Shown here piece by piece: positions 11,925-24,680 of a DNA stretch of 64,000 nucleotides. Made by a program: the position numbers and the translations under genes. This stretch comes from Sepiola atlantica (taxonomy: Eukaryota > Mollusca > Cephalopoda > Sepiida > Sepiolidae). The notes beneath the pieces were generated by a model. It was not told the origin of the DNA, made no database searches, and worked only from the letters and a program-made list of their open reading frames with translations. Every line of letters starts with the position of its first letter. Position 1 is the stretch's first letter. The stretch spans positions 1,302,001-1,366,000 of the forward strand of contig CAUVYP010000244.1 in NCBI GenBank assembly GCA_963556195.1, written 5' to 3'.

Positions 11925-12964
11925 GACAGTTGCGGAGACACATTTTCTACGGAATTACCAAGTTTCAGAAGTGCAGCTCTTGTACTGCCGGAGATATGTC
12001 GATACAAACTGAATACGCAAAACATCAACAAAATTTAGCGCGTTTTAAAGTTGATATCGCTTTTGTTTATAACTTCCACATTTATTCGAATTGTGCAACG
12101 AAACTTTGCAGACAGTCTCGAATAGGCCTTTTCTACTGAAGTAACCAGTTTCAGACGTGCAGCTCTTTTACTGCCGGAGATATGTCGATACAAACTGAAT
12201 ACGCAAAACATCAACAAAATTTAGCGCGTTTTAAAGTTGATATCGCTTTTGTTTATAACTTCCACAGTTATTCGAATTGTGCAACGAAACTTTGCAGACA
12301 GTCTCGAATAGGCCTTTTCTACTGAAGTACGAAGTTGCCGAAGTGCAGCTCTTGTACTGCCGGAGATATGTCGATACAAACTGAATACGCAAAACATCAA
12401 CAAAATTTAGCGCGTTTTAAAGTTGATATCGCTTTTGTTTATAACTTCCACATTTATTCGAATTGTGCAACGAAACTTTGCAGACAGTCGCGGAGACACA
12501 TTTTCTACTGAAGTACCAAGTTTCAGAAGTGCCACTCTTGTACTGCCGGAGATATGTCGATACAAACTGAATACGCAAAACATCAACAAAATTTAGCGCG
12601 TTTTAAAGTTGATATCGCTTTTGTTTATAACTTCCACATTTATTCGAATTGTGCAACGGAACTTTGCAGACAGTCGCGCAGACACATCTTCTACTGAAGT
12701 ACCAAGTTTCAGAAGTGCAGCTCTTGTACTGCCGGAGATATGTCGATACAAACTGAATACGCAAAACATCACCAAAATTTAGCGCGTTTTAAAGTTGATA
12801 TCGCTTTTGTTTATAACTTCCACATTTATTCGAATTGTGCAACGAAACTTTGCAGACCGTCTCGAATAGGCCTTTTCTACTGAAGTACTAAGTTTCAGAA
12901 GTGCAGCTCTTGTACTGCCGGAGATATGTCGATACAAACTAAATACGCAAAACATCAACAAAAT

Positions 12965-13149
12965 TTAGCGCGTTTAAAGTTGATATCGCTTTTGTTTATA
13001 ACTTGCACATTTATTCGAATTGTGCAACGAAACTTTGCAGACAGTCGCGGAGACACATTTTCTACTGAAGTACCAAGTTTCAGAAGTGCAGCTCTTGTAC
13101 TGCCGGAGATATGTCGATACAAACTGAATACGCAAAACATCACCAAAAT
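12965..13149 (+). repeat. 185-bp monomer (T deletion)
   Basis: It reads 'gcgcgtttaaag', with three T's at 12973-12975 where four are usual. The same deletion occurs at 23946-23948 in the duplicated copy (monomer 23938-24122), so it is one event predating the 10,973-bp duplication. Confidence 0.9.
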
Positions 13150-13707
13150 TTAGCGCGTTTTAAAGTTGATATCGCTTTTGTTTATAACTTCCACATTTAT
13201 TCGAATTGTGCAACGAAACTTTGCAGACAGTCTCGAATAGGCCTTTTCCACTGAGGTACCAAGTTTCAGAAGTGCAGCTGTTGTACTGCCAAAGATATGT
13301 CGATACAAACTGAATACGCAAAACATCAACAAAATTTAGCGCGTTTTAAAGTTGATATCGCTTTTGTTTATAACTTCCACATTTATTCGAATTGTGCAAC
13401 GAAACTTTGCAGACAGTCGCGGAGACACATTTTCTACTGAAGTACCAAGTTTCAGAAGTGCAGCTGTTGTACTGCCAAAGATATGTCGATACAAACTGAA
13501 TACGCAAAACATCAACAAAATTTAGCGCGTTTTAAAGTTGATATCGCTTTTGTTTATAACTTCCACATTTATTCGAATTGTGCAACGAAACGTTGCAGAC
13601 AGTTGCGGAGACACATTTTCTACTGAAGTACCACGTTTCAGAAGTGCAGCTCTTGTACTGCCGGAGATATGTCGATACAAACTGAATACGCAAAACATCA
13701 ACAAAAT
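13150..13707 (+). repeat. F1-F2-Q trio
   Basis: This restarts family 2 (F1 13150, F2 13336, Q 13522 with 'taccacgttt') and then breaks off into family 1 at 13708. F1-F2-Q also follows D at 11291, which lies 1,673 bp upstream in register. Confidence 0.8.
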
Positions 13708-14823
13708 TTAGCGCGTTTTAAAGTTGATATCGCTTTTGTTTATAACGTCCACATTTATTCGAATTGTGCAACGAAACTTTGCAGACAGTCGCGGAGACAC
13801 ATTTTCTACTGAAGTACCAAGTTTCAGAAGTGCAGCTCTTGTACTGCCGGAGATATGTCGATACAAACTGAATACGCAAAACATCAACTAAATTAAGCCT
13901 GTTTTAAAGTTGATATCGCTTTTGTTTATAACTTCCACATTTATTCGAATTGTGAAACGAAACTTTGCAGACAGTCTCGAATAGGCTTTTTCTACTGAAG
14001 TACCAAGTTTCAGAAGTGCAGCTCTTGTACTGCCGGAGATAGGCCGATACAAACTGAATACGCAAAACATCAACAAAATTTAGCGCGTTTTAAAGTTGAT
14101 ATCGCTTTTGTTTATAACTTCCACATTTATCTGAATTGTGCAACGAAACTTTGCAGACAGTCTCGAATAGGCCTCCTCTAATGAAGTACAAAGTTTCAGA
14201 AGTGCAGATCTTGTACTGCCGGAGATATGTCGATACAAACTGAATACGCAAAACATCAACAAAATTTAGCGCGTTTTAAAGTTGATATCGCTTTAGTTTA
14301 TAACTTCCACATTTATTCGAATTGTGCCACGAAACTTTGCAGACAGTCGCGGAGCCACATTTTTAACTGAAGTACCAAGTTTCAGAAGTGCAGCTCTTGT
14401 ACTGCCGGAGATATGTCGATACAAACTGAATACGCAAAACATCAACAAAATTTAGCGCGTTTTAAAGTTGATATCGCTTTTGTTTATAACTTCCACATTT
14501 ATTCGAATTGTGCAACGAAACTTTGCAGACAGTCGCGGAGACACATTTTCTACTGAAGTACCAAGTCTCAGAAGTGCAGCTCTTGTACTGCCGGAGATAT
14601 GTCGATACAAACTGAATACACAAAATATCAACAAAATTTAGCGCGTTTTAAAGTTGATATCGCTTTTGTTTATAACTTCCACATTTATTCGAATTGTGCA
14701 ACGAAACTTTGCAGACAGTCTCGAATAGGCCTTTTCTACTGAAGTACCAAGTTTCAGAAGTGCAGCTCTTGTACTGCCGGAGATATGTCGATACAAACTG
14801 AATACGCAAAACATCAACAAAAT
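13708..14823 (+). repeat. 6-mer HOR, family 1
   Basis: The order is E 13708 (private 'ataacgtccac'), G 13894 ('ataggccgat'), S 14080 ('gtacaaag'), L 14266, P 14452, A 14638. The 'ataacgtccac' mark recurs in the matching E monomers at 15568, 24681, 26541 and 31749. Confidence 0.85.
14638..14823 (+). repeat. Reference A-type monomer
   Basis: This plain A monomer is nearly identical to the B reference except in the variable block, where it reads ctcgaataggcc and not cgcggagacacat. Six substitutions fall within 11 bp and there is no length change. The A block creates an AGGCCT palindrome that B monomers lack. Other plain A monomers lie at 1247, 3107, 15010, 16498 and 17428. A and B alternate in places (131-870, 1247-2548), which suggests an older 372-bp A-B dimer. 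The HOR units do not alternate strictly. Confidence 0.85.
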
Positions 14824-15195
14824 TTAGCGCGTTTTAAAGTTGATATCGCTTTTGTTTATAACTTCCACATTTATTCGAATTGTGCAACGAAACTTTGCAG
14901 ACAGTCGCGGAGACACATTTTCTACTGAAGTACCAAGTCTCAGAAGTGCAGCTCTTGTACTGCCGGAGATATGTCGATACAAACTGAATACACAAAATAT
15001 CAACAAAATTTAGCGCGTTTTAAAGTTGATATCGCTTTTGTTTATAACTTCCACATTTATTCGAATTGTGCAACGAAACTTTGCAGACAGTCTCGAATAT
15101 GCCTTTTCTACTGAAGTACCAAGTTTCAGAAGTGCAGCTCTTGTACTGCCGGAGATATGTCGATACAAACTGAATACGCAAAACATCAACAAAAT
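14824..15195 (+). repeat. P-A dimer duplication (372 bp)
   Basis: P 14824 and A 15010 repeat the two preceding monomers (14452-14823). The A copy has a private 'gaatatgcc' where its source has 'gaataggcc'. This is a small two-monomer tandem duplication, also present at 25797 and 31005. Confidence 0.8.
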
Positions 15196-15567
15196 TTAGC
15201 GCGTTTTAAAGTTGATATCGCTTTTGTTTATAACTTCCATATTTATTCGAATTGTGCAACGAAACTTTGCAGACAGTCGCGGAGACACATTTTCTACTGA
15301 AGTACCAAGTTTCTGAAGTGCAGCTGTTGTACTGCCAAAGATATGTCGATACAAACTGAATACGCAAAACATCAACAAAATTTAGCGCGTTTTAAAGTTG
15401 ATATCGCTTTTGTTTATAACTTCCACATTTATTCGAATTGTGCAACGAAACGTTGCAGACAGTTGCGGAGACACATTTTCTACTGAAGTACCACGTTTCA
15501 GAAGTGCAGCTCTTGTACTGCCGGAGATATGTCGATACAAACTGAATACGCAAAACATCAACAAAAT
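15196..15567 (+). repeat. Mosaic B/F2 monomer followed by Q
   Basis: The monomer at 15196 begins like the 'ccatatttattcg' B monomers and ends like F2 ('gcagctgttg', 'gccaaag'), so it looks like an exchange product inside one monomer. Q at 15382 repeats the 'taccacgttt' variant of 13522, 1,860 bp upstream. Confidence 0.7.
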
Positions 15568-16683
15568 TTAGCGCGTTTTAAAGTTGATATCGCTTTTGTT
15601 TATAACGTCCACATTTATTCGAATTGTGCAACGAAACTTTGCAGACAGTCGCGGAGACACATTTTCTACTGAAGTACCAAGTTTCAGAAGTGCAGCTCTT
15701 GTACTGCCGGAGATATGTCGATACAAACTGAATACGCAAAACATCAACTAAATTAAGCCTGTTTTAAAGTTGATATCGCTTTTGTTTATAACTTCCACAT
15801 TTATTCGAATTGTGAAACGAAACTTTGCAGACAGTCTCGAATAGGCCTTTTGCACTGAAGTACCAAGTTTCAGAAGTGCAGCTCTTGTACTGCCGAAGAT
15901 AGGCCGATACAAACTGAATACGCAAAACATCAACAAAATTTAGCGCGTTTTAAAGTTGATATCGCTTTTGTTTATAACTTCCACATTTATCTGAATTGTG
16001 CAACGAAACTTTGCAGACAGTCTCGAATAGGCCTCCTCTAATGAAGTACCAAGTTTCAGAAGTGCAGATCTTGTACTGCCGGAGATATGTCGATACAAAC
16101 TGAATACGCAAAACATCAACAAAATTTAGCGCGTTTTAAAGTTGATATCGCTTTAGTTTATAACTTCCACATTTATTCGAATTGTGCCACGAAACTTTGC
16201 AGACAGTCGCGGAGCCACATTTTTAACTGAAGTACCAAGTTTCAGAAGTGCAGCTCTTTTACTGCCGGAGATATGTCGATACAAACTGAATGCGCAAAAC
16301 ATCAACAAAATTTAGCGCGTTTTAAAGTTGATATCGCTTTTGTTTATAACTTCCACATTTATTCGAATTGTGCAACGAAACTTTGCAGACAGTCGCGGAG
16401 ACACATTTTCTACTGAAGTACCAAGTCTCAGAAGTGCAGCTCTTGTACTGCCGGAGATATGTCGATACAAACTGAATACACAAAATATCAACAAAATTTA
16501 GCGCGTTTTAAAGTTGATATCGCTTTTGTTTATAACTTCCACATTTATTCGAATTGTGCAACGAAACTTTGCAGACAGTCTCGAATAGGCCTTTTCTACT
16601 GAAGTACCAAGTTTCAGAAGTGCAGCTCTTGTACTGCCGGAGATATGTCTATACAAACTGAATACGCAAAACATCAACAAAAT
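15568..16683 (+). repeat. 6-mer HOR, family 1
   Basis: The order is E 15568 ('ataacgtccac'), G 15754 ('ccttttgcactg', 'gccgaagatagg'), S 15940, L 16126 ('ctcttttactg', 'gaatgcgc'), P 16312, A 16498. It is the 1,860-bp-offset partner of 13708-14823. Confidence 0.85.
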
Positions 16684-17241
16684 TTAGCGCGTTTTAAAGT
16701 TGATATCGCTTTTGTTTATAACTTCCATATTTATTCGAATTGTGCAACGAAACTTTGCAGACAGTCGCGGAGACACATCTTCTACTGAAGTACCAAGTTT
16801 CAGAAGTGCAGCTCTTGTACTGCCGGAGATATGTCGATACAAACTGAATACGCAAAACATCACCAAAATTTAGCGCGTTTTAAAGTTGATATCGCTTTTG
16901 TTTATAACTTCCACATTTATTCGAATTGTGCAACGAAACTTTGCAGACCGTCTCGAATAGGCCTTTTCTACTGAAGTACTAAGTTTCAGAAGTGCAGCTC
17001 TTGTACTGCCGGAGATATGTCGATACTAACTAAATACGCAAAACATCAACAAAATTTAGCGCGTTTTAAAGTTGATATCGCTTTTGTTTATAACTTCCAC
17101 ATTTATTCGAATTGTGCAACGAAACTTTGCAGACAGTCGCGGAGACACATTTTCTACTGAAGTACCAAGTTTCAGAAGTGCAGCTCTTGTACTGCCGGAG
17201 ATATGTCGATACAAACTGAATACGCAAAACATCAACAAAAT
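16312..17241 (+). repeat. 5-monomer unit P-A-D-R-E, copy 1 (930 bp)
   Basis: The order is P 16312, A 16498, D-like 16684 ('ccatatttattcg', 'cacatcttctac', 'catcaccaaa'), R 16870 ('gatactaactaaatacg') and E 17056. The next 930 bp repeat the order. The unit joins the end of family 1 (P-A) to the D-R-E end of family 2. Confidence 0.8.
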
Positions 17242-18171
17242 TTAGCGCGTTTTAAAGTTGATATCGCTTTTGTTTATAACTTCCACATTTATTCGAATTG
17301 TGCAACGAAACTTTGCAGCCAGTCGCGGAGACACATTTTCTACTGAAGTACCAAGTCTCAGAAGTGCAGCTCTTGTACTGCCGGAGATATGTCGATACAA
17401 ACTGAATACACAAAATATCAACAAAATTTAGCGCGTTTTAAAGTTGATATCGCTTTTGTTTATAACTTCCACATTTATTCGAATTGTGCAACGAAACTTT
17501 GCAGACAGTCTCGAATAGGCCTTTTCTACTGAAGTACCAAGTTTCAGAAGTGCAGCTCTTGTACTGCCGGAGATATGTCGATACAAACTGAATACGCAAA
17601 ACATCAACAAAATTTAGCGCGTTTTAAAGTTGATATCGCTTTTGTTTATAACTTCCATATTTATTCGAATTGTGCAACGAAACTTTGCAGACAGTCGCGG
17701 AGACACATTTTCTACTGAAGTACCAAGTTTCAGAAGTGCAGCTCTTGTACTGCCGGAGATATGTCGATACAAACTGAATACGCAAAACATCACCAAAATT
17801 TAGCGCGTTTTAAAGTTGATATCGCTTTTGTTTATAACTTCCACATTTATTCGAATTGTGCAACGAAACTTTGCAGACCGTCTCGAATAGGCCTTTTCTA
17901 CTGAAGTACTAAGTTTCAGAAGTGCAGCTCTTGTACTGCCGGAGATATGTCGATACTAACTAAATACGCAAAACATCAACAAAATTTAGCGCGTTTTAAA
18001 GTTGATATCGCTTTTGTTTATAACTTCCACATTTATTCGAATTGTGCAACGAAACTTTGCAGACAGTCGCGGAGACACATTTTCTACTGAAGTACCAAGT
18101 TTCAGAAGTGCAGCTGTTGTACTGCCGGAGATATGTCGATACAAACTGAATACGCAAAACATCAACAAAAT
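17242..18171 (+). repeat. 5-monomer unit P-A-D-R-E, copy 2 (930 bp)
   Basis: The order is P 17242 ('gcagccagtcg'), A 17428, D-like 17614, R 17800 ('gatactaactaaatacg') and E 17986. The last monomer carries 'gcagctgttg', an F2 mark, without 'gccaaag'. The shared R variant shows that the two units are a tandem duplication. Confidence 0.8.
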
Positions 18172-19659
18172 TTAGCGCGTTTTAAAGTTGATATCGCTTT
18201 TGTTTATAACTTCCACATTTATTCGAATTGTGCAACGAAACGTTGCAGACAGTTGCGGAGACACATTTTCTACTGAAGTACCAAGTTTCAGAAGTGCAGC
18301 TCTTGTACTGCCGGAGATATGTCGATACAAACTGAATACGCAAAACATCAACAAAATTTAGCGCGTTTTAAAGTTGATATCGCTTTTGTTTATAACTTCC
18401 ACATTTATTCGAATTGTGCAACGAAACTTTGCAGACAGTCTCGAATAGGCCTTTTCCACTGAGGTACCAAGTTTCAGACGTGCAGCTCTTTTACTGCCGG
18501 AGATATGTCGATACAAACTGAATACGCAAAACATCAACAAAATTTAGCGCGTTTTAAAGTTGATATCGCTTTTGTTTATAACTTCCACAGTTATTCGAAT
18601 TGTGCAACAAAACTTTGCAGACAGTCTCGAATAGGCCTTTTCTACTGAAGTACGAAGTTTCCGAAGTGCAGCTCTTGTACTGCCGGAGATATGTCGATAC
18701 AAACTGAATACGCAAAACATCAACAAAATTTAGCGCGTTTTAAAGTTGATATCGCTTTTGTTTATAACTTCCACATTTATTCGAATTGTGCAACGAAACT
18801 TTGCAGACAGTCGCGGAGACACATTTTCTACTGAAGTACCAAGTTTCAGAAGTGCAACTCTTGTACTGCCGGAGATATGTCGATACAAACTGAATACGCA
18901 AAACATCAACAAAATTTAGCGCGTTTTAAAGTTGATATCGCTTTTGTTTATTACTTCCACATTTATTCGAATTGTGCAACGAAACTTTGCAGACAGTCGC
19001 GGAGACACATTTTCTACTGAAGTATTAAGTTTCAGAAGTGCAGCTCTTGTACTGCCGGAGATATGTCGATACAAACTGAATACGCAAAACATCAACAAAA
19101 TTTAGCGCGTTTAAAAGTTGATATCGCTTTTGTTTATAACTTCCACATTTATTCGAATTGTGCAACGGAACTTTGCAGACAGTCGCGGAGACACATCTTC
19201 TACTGAAGTACCAAGTTTCAGAAGTGCAGCTCTTGTACTGCCGGAGATATGTCGATACAAACTGAATACGCAAAACATCACCAAAATTTAGCGCGTTTTA
19301 AAGTTGATATCGCTTTTGTTTATAACTTCCACATTTATTCGAATTGTGCAACGAAACTTTGCAGACCGTCTCGAATAGGCCTTTTCCACTGAGGTACCAA
19401 GTTTCAGAAGTGCAGCTGTTGTACTGCCAAAGATATGTCGATACAAACTGAATACGCAAAACATCAACAAAATTTAGCGCGTTTTAAAGTTGATATCGCT
19501 TTTGTTTATAACTTCCACATTTATTCGAATTGTGCAACGAAACTTTGCAGACAGTCGCGGAGACACATTTACTACTGAAGTACCAAGTTTCAGAAGTGCA
19601 GCTCTTGTACTGCCGGAGATATGTCGATACAAACTGAATACGCAAAACATCAACAAAAT
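18172..19659 (+). repeat. Family 2 segment Q-K-T-V-N-D-R/F1-E
   Basis: The order is Q 18172, K 18358 ('cagacgtgcag', with 'ccactgaggtacc' borrowed from F1), T 18544 ('gcaacaaaac'), V 18730, N 18916 ('attacttcc'), D 19102 ('gtttaaaagttg'), an R/F1 mosaic 19288 and an E variant 19474 ('catttactac'). This is the 11-mer without its first three monomers. The same eight occur at 34353-35840. Confidence 0.82.
19288..19473 (+). repeat. Mosaic R/F1 monomer
   Basis: It has the R mark 'cagaccgtctcg' followed by F1 marks 'ccactgaggtacc', 'gcagctgttg' and 'gccaaag'. A copy is at 35469. The switch point lies within about 15 bp inside the A block. Confidence 0.8.
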
Positions 19660-20775
19660 TTAGCGCGTTTTAAAGTTGATATCGCTTTTGTTTATAACTT
19701 CCACATTTATTCGAATTGTGCAACGGAACTTTGCAGACAGTCGCGGAGACACATCTTCTACTGAAGTACCAAGTTTCAGAAGTGCAGCTCTTGTACTGCC
19801 GGAGATATGTCGATACAAACTGAATACGCAAAACATCACCAAAATTTAGCGCGTTTTAAAGTTGATATCGCTTTTGTTTATAACTTCTACATTTATTCGA
19901 ATTGTGCAACGAAACTTTGCAGACAGTCTCGAATAGGCCTTTTCCACTGAGGTACCAAGTTTCAGAAGTGCAGCTGTTGTACTGCCAAAGATATGTCGAT
20001 ACAAACTGAATACGCAAAACATCAACAAAATTTAGCGCGTTTTAAAGTTGATATCGCTTTTGTTTATAACTTCCACATTTATTCGAATTGTGCAACGAAA
20101 CTTTGCAGACAGTCGCGGAGACACATTTTCTACTGAAGAACCAAGTTTCAGAAGTGCAGCTGTTGTACTGCCAAAGATATGTCGATACAAACTGAATACG
20201 CAAAACATCAACAAAATTTAGCGCGTTTTAAAGTTGATATCGCTTTTGTTTATAACTTCCACATTTATTCGAATTGTGCAACGAAACGTTGCAGACAGTT
20301 GCAGAGACACATTTTCTACTGAAGTACCAAGTTTCAGAAGTGCAGCTCTTGTACTGCCGGAGATATGTCGATACAAACTGAATACGCAAAACATCAACAA
20401 AATTTAGCGCGTTTTAAAGTTGATATCGCTTTTGTTTATAACTTCCACATTTATTCGAATTGTGCAACGAAACTTTGCAGACAGTCTCGAATAGGCCTTT
20501 TCTACTGAAGTAACCAGTTTCAGAAGTGCAGCTCTTTTACTGCCGGAGATATGTCGATACAAACTGAATACGCAAAACATCAACAAAATTTAGCGCGTTT
20601 TAAAGTTGATATCGCTTTTGTTTATAACTTCCACATTTATTCGAATTGTGCAACGGAACTTTGCAGACAGTCGCGGAGACACATCTTCTACTGAAGTACC
20701 AAGTTTCAGAAGTGCAGCTCTTGTACTGCCGGAGATATGTCGATACAAACTGAATACGCAAAACATCACCAAAAT
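19660..20775 (+). repeat. Family 2 segment D-F1-F2-Q-K-D
   Basis: The order is D 19660, F1 19846 ('aacttctac'), F2 20032 ('ctgaagaacc'), Q 20218 ('ttgcagagac'), K 20404, D 20590. The last D ends 'catcaccaaaattaag', a form shared with several D monomers right of 36.7 kb. Family 1 resumes at 20776. A copy lies at 35841-36956. Confidence 0.83.
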
Positions 20776-21705
20776 TAAGCGCGTTTTAAAGTTGATATCG
20801 CTTTTGTTTATAACTTCCACATTTATTCGAATTGTGAAACGAAACTTTGCAGACAGTCTCGAATAGGCCTTTTCTACTGAAGTACCAAGTTTCAGAAGTG
20901 CAGCTCTTGTACTGCCGGAGATAGGTCGATACAAACTGAATACGCAAAACATCAACAAAATTTAGCGCGTTTTAAAGTTGATATCGCTTTTGTTTATAAC
21001 TTCCACATTTATCTGAATTGTGCAACGAAACTTTGCAGACAGTCTCGAATAGGCCTCCTCTAATGAAGTACCAAGTTTCAGAAGTGCAGATCTTGTACTG
21101 CCGGAGATATGTCGATACAAACTGAATACGCAAAACATCAACAAAATTTAGCGCGTTTTAAAGTTGATATCGCTTTAGTTTATAACTTCCACATTTATTC
21201 GAATTGTGCCACGAAACTTTGCAGACAGTCGCGGAGCCACATTTTTAACTGAAGTACCAAGTTTCAGAAGTGCAGCTCTTGTACTGCCGGAGATATGTCG
21301 ATACAAACTGAATACGCAAAACATCAACAAAATTTAGCGCGTTTTAAAGTTGATATCGCTTTTGTTTATAACTTCCACATTTATTCGAATTGTGCAACGA
21401 AACTTTGCAGACAGTCGCGGAGACACATTTTCTACTGAAGTACCAAGTCTCAGAAGTGCAGCTCTTGTACTGCCGGAGATATGTCGATACAAACTGAATA
21501 CACAAAATATCAACAAAATTTAGCGCGTTTTAAAGTTGATATCGCTTTTGTTTATAACTTCCACATTTATTCGAATTGTGCAACGAAACTTTGACGACAG
21601 TCTCGAATAGGCCTTGTCTACTGAAGTACCAAGTTTCAGAAGTGCAGCTCTTGTACTGCCGGAGATATGTCGATACAAACTGAATACGCAAAACATCAAC
21701 AAAAT
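20776..21705 (+). repeat. Family 1 five-monomer run G-S-L-P-A
   Basis: The order is G 20776, S 20962, L 21148, P 21334, A 21520 ('ctttgacgacag'). The leading E of the 6-mer is replaced by a D monomer at 20590, as expected at the junction of the two large duplication copies. G here has 'gtgaaacg' while its counterpart at 9803 has 'gtgcaacg'. Confidence 0.82.
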
Positions 21706-22263
21706 TTAGCGCGTTTTAAAGTTGATATCGCTTTTGTTTATAACTTCCATATTTATTCGAATTGTGCAACGAAACTTTGCAGACAGTCGCGGAGACACAT
21801 TTTCTACTGAAGTACCAAGTTTCAGAAGTGCAGCTCTTGTACTGCCGGAGGTATGTCGATACAAACTGAATACGCAAAACATCACCAAAATTTAGCGCGT
21901 TTTAAAGTTGATATCGCTTTTGTTTATAACTTCCACATTTATTCGAATTGTGCAACGAAACTTTGCAGACCGTCTCGAATAGGCCTTTTCTACTGAAGTA
22001 CTAAGTTTCAGAAGTGCAGCTCTTGTACTGCCGGAGATATGTCGATACAAACTAAATAGGCAAAACATCAACAAAATTTAGCGCGTTTTAAAGTTGATAT
22101 CGCTTTTGTTTATAACTTCCACATTTATTCGAATTGTGCAACGAAACTTGTCAGACAGTCGCGGAGACACATTTTCTACTGAAGTACCAAGTTTCAGAAG
22201 TGCAGCTCTTGTACTGCCGGAGATATGTCGATACAAACTGAATACGCAAAACATCAACAAAAT

Positions 22264-24122
22264 TTAGCGCGTTTTAAAGTTGATATCGCTTTTGTTTATA
22301 ACTTCCACATTTATTCGAATTGTGCAACGGAACTTTGCAGACAGTCGCGGAGACACATGTTCTACTGAAGTACCAAGTTTCAAAAGTGCAGCTCTTGTAC
22401 TGCCGGAGATATGTCGATACAAACTGAATACGCAAAACATCACCAAAATTTAGCGCGTTTTAAAGTTGATATCGCTTTTGTTTATAACTTCCACATTTAT
22501 TCGAATTGTGCAACGAAACTTTGCAGACAGTCTCGAATAGGCCTTTTCCACTGAGGTACCAAGTTTCAGAAGTGCAGCTGTTGTACCGCCAAAGATATGT
22601 CGATACAAACTGAATACGCAAAACATCAACAAAATTTAGCGCGTTTTAAAGTTGATATCGCTTTTGTTTATAACTTCCACATTTATTCGAATTGTGCAAC
22701 GAAACTTTGCAGACAGTCGCGGAGACACATTTTCTACTGAAGTACCAAGTTTCAGAAGTGCAGCTGTTGTACTGCCAAAGATATGTCGATACAAACTGAA
22801 TACGCAAAACATCAACAAAATTTAGCGCGTTTTAAAGTTGATATCGCTTTTGTTTATAACTTCCACATTTATTCGAATTGTGCAACGAAACGTTGCAGAC
22901 AGTTGCGGAGACACATTTTCTACGGAATTACCAAGTTTCAGAAGTGCAGCTCTTGTACTGCCGGAGATATGTCGATACAAACTGAATACGCAAAACATCA
23001 ACAAAATTTAGCGCGTTTTAAAGTTGATATCGCTTTTGTTTATAACTTCCACATTTATTCGAATTGTGCAACGAAACTTTGCAGACAGTCTCGAATAGGC
23101 CTTTTCTACTGAAGTAACCAGTTTCAGACGTGCAGCTCTTTTACTGCCGGAGATATGTCGATACAAACTGAATACGCAAAACATCAACAAAATTTAGCGC
23201 GTTTTAAAGTTGATATCGCTTTTGTTTATAACTTCCACAGTTATTCGAATTGTGCAACGAAACTTTGCAGACAGTCTCGAATAGGCCTTTTCTACTGAAG
23301 TACGAAGTTGCCGAAGTGCAGCTCTTGTACTGCCGGAGATATGTCGATACAAACTGAATACGCAAAACATCAACAAAATTTAGCGCGTTTTAAAGTTGAT
23401 ATCGCTTTTGTTTATAACTTCCACATTTATTCGAATTGTGCAACGAAACTTTGCAGACAGTCGCGGAGACACATTTTCTACTGAAGTACCAAGTTTCAGA
23501 AGTGCCACTCTTGTACTGCCGGAGATATGTCGATACAAACTGAATACGCAAAACATCAACAAAATTTAGCGCGTTTTAAAGTTGATATCGCTTTTGTTTA
23601 TAACTTCCACATTTATTCGAATTGTGCAACGGAACTTTGCAGACAGTCGCGCAGACACATCTTCTACTGAAGTACCAAGTTTCAGAAGTGCAGCTCTTGT
23701 ACTGCCGGAGATATGTCGATACAAACTGAATACGCAAAACATCACCAAAATTTAGCGCGTTTTAAAGTTGATATCGCTTTTGTTTATAACTTCCACATTT
23801 ATTCGAATTGTGCAACGAAACTTTGCAGACCGTCTCGAATAGGCCTTTTCTACTGAAGTACTAAGTTTCAGAAGTGCAGCTCTTGTACTGCCGGAGATAT
23901 GTCGATACAAACTAAATACGCAAAACATCAACAAAATTTAGCGCGTTTAAAGTTGATATCGCTTTTGTTTATAACTTGCACATTTATTCGAATTGTGCAA
24001 CGAAACTTTGCAGACAGTCGCGGAGACACATTTTCTACTGAAGTACCAAGTTTCAGAAGTGCAGCTCTTGTACTGCCGGAGATATGTCGATACAAACTGA
24101 ATACGCAAAACATCACCAAAAT
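22264..24122 (+). repeat. 11-mer HOR, family 2, lacking N (second copy)
   Basis: This is the duplicate of 11291-13149, including the 185-bp final monomer at 23938. The order is D, F1 ('gtaccgcc', a private change), F2, Q, K, T, V, D, R, E. It is followed at 24123 by the F1-F2-Q trio. Confidence 0.84.
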
Positions 24123-24680
24123 TTAGCGCGTTTTAAAGTTGATATCGCTTTTGTTTATAACTTCCACATTTATTCGAATTGTGCAACGAAACTTTGCAGA
24201 CAGTCTCGAATAGGCCTTTTCCACTGAGGTACCAAGTTTCAGAAGTGCAGCTGTTGTACTGCCAAAGATATGTCGATACAAACTGAATACGCAAAACATC
24301 AACAAAATTTAGCGCGTTTTAAAGTTGATATCGCTTTTGTTTATAACTTCCACATTTATTCGAATTGTGCAACGAAACTTTGCAGACAGTCGCGGAGACA
24401 CATTTTCTACTGAAGTACCAAGTTTCAGAAGTGCAGCTGTTGTACTGCCAAAGATATGTCGATACAAACTGAATACGCAAAACATCAACAAAATTTAGCG
24501 CGTTTTAAAGTTGATATCGCTTTTGTTTATAACTTCCACATTTATTCGAATTGTGCAACGAAACGTTGCAGACAGTTGCGGAGACACATTTTCTACTGAA
24601 GTACCACGTTTCAGAAGTGCAGCTCTTGTACTGCCGGAGATATGTCGATACAAACTGAATACGCAAAACATCAACAAAAT

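Larger units (their letters stand above)
11291..13149 (+). repeat. 11-mer HOR, family 2, lacking N (1,859 bp)
   Basis: The order is D 11291, F1 11477, F2 11663, Q 11849, K 12035, T 12221, V 12407, D 12593, R 12779, E 12965. N, expected between V and D, is absent. The last monomer is 185 bp. This is the leftmost occurrence of family 2 and holds the first Q monomer of the window. The K monomer reads 'cagacgtgcag' and T has 'gttgccgaag', so it is more diverged than the units right of 37 kb. Confidence 0.85.
9803..20775 (+). repeat. 59-monomer segmental duplication, copy 1 (10,973 bp)
   Basis: This block recurs at an offset of 10,973 bp (59 x 186 - 1). The odd base comes from a 185-bp monomer at 12965, which is also copied. 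Private marks present in both copies include 'ccggaggtatg' (10875/21848), 'aacttgtcag' (11173/22146), 'tacggaattacc' (11949/22922) and 'aacttgcacat' (13002/23975). It spans family 1 and family 2 units. Confidence 0.88.

Noticed and set aside
11810..12139. Plus-strand open frames of 75 to 109 codons (also at 22783, 39522, 51798, 54829)
   Set aside because: They run through parts of consecutive monomers in frames opened by single substitutions or by the one-base indels. Their products are translations of satellite sequence and differ between monomers as the repeats do.
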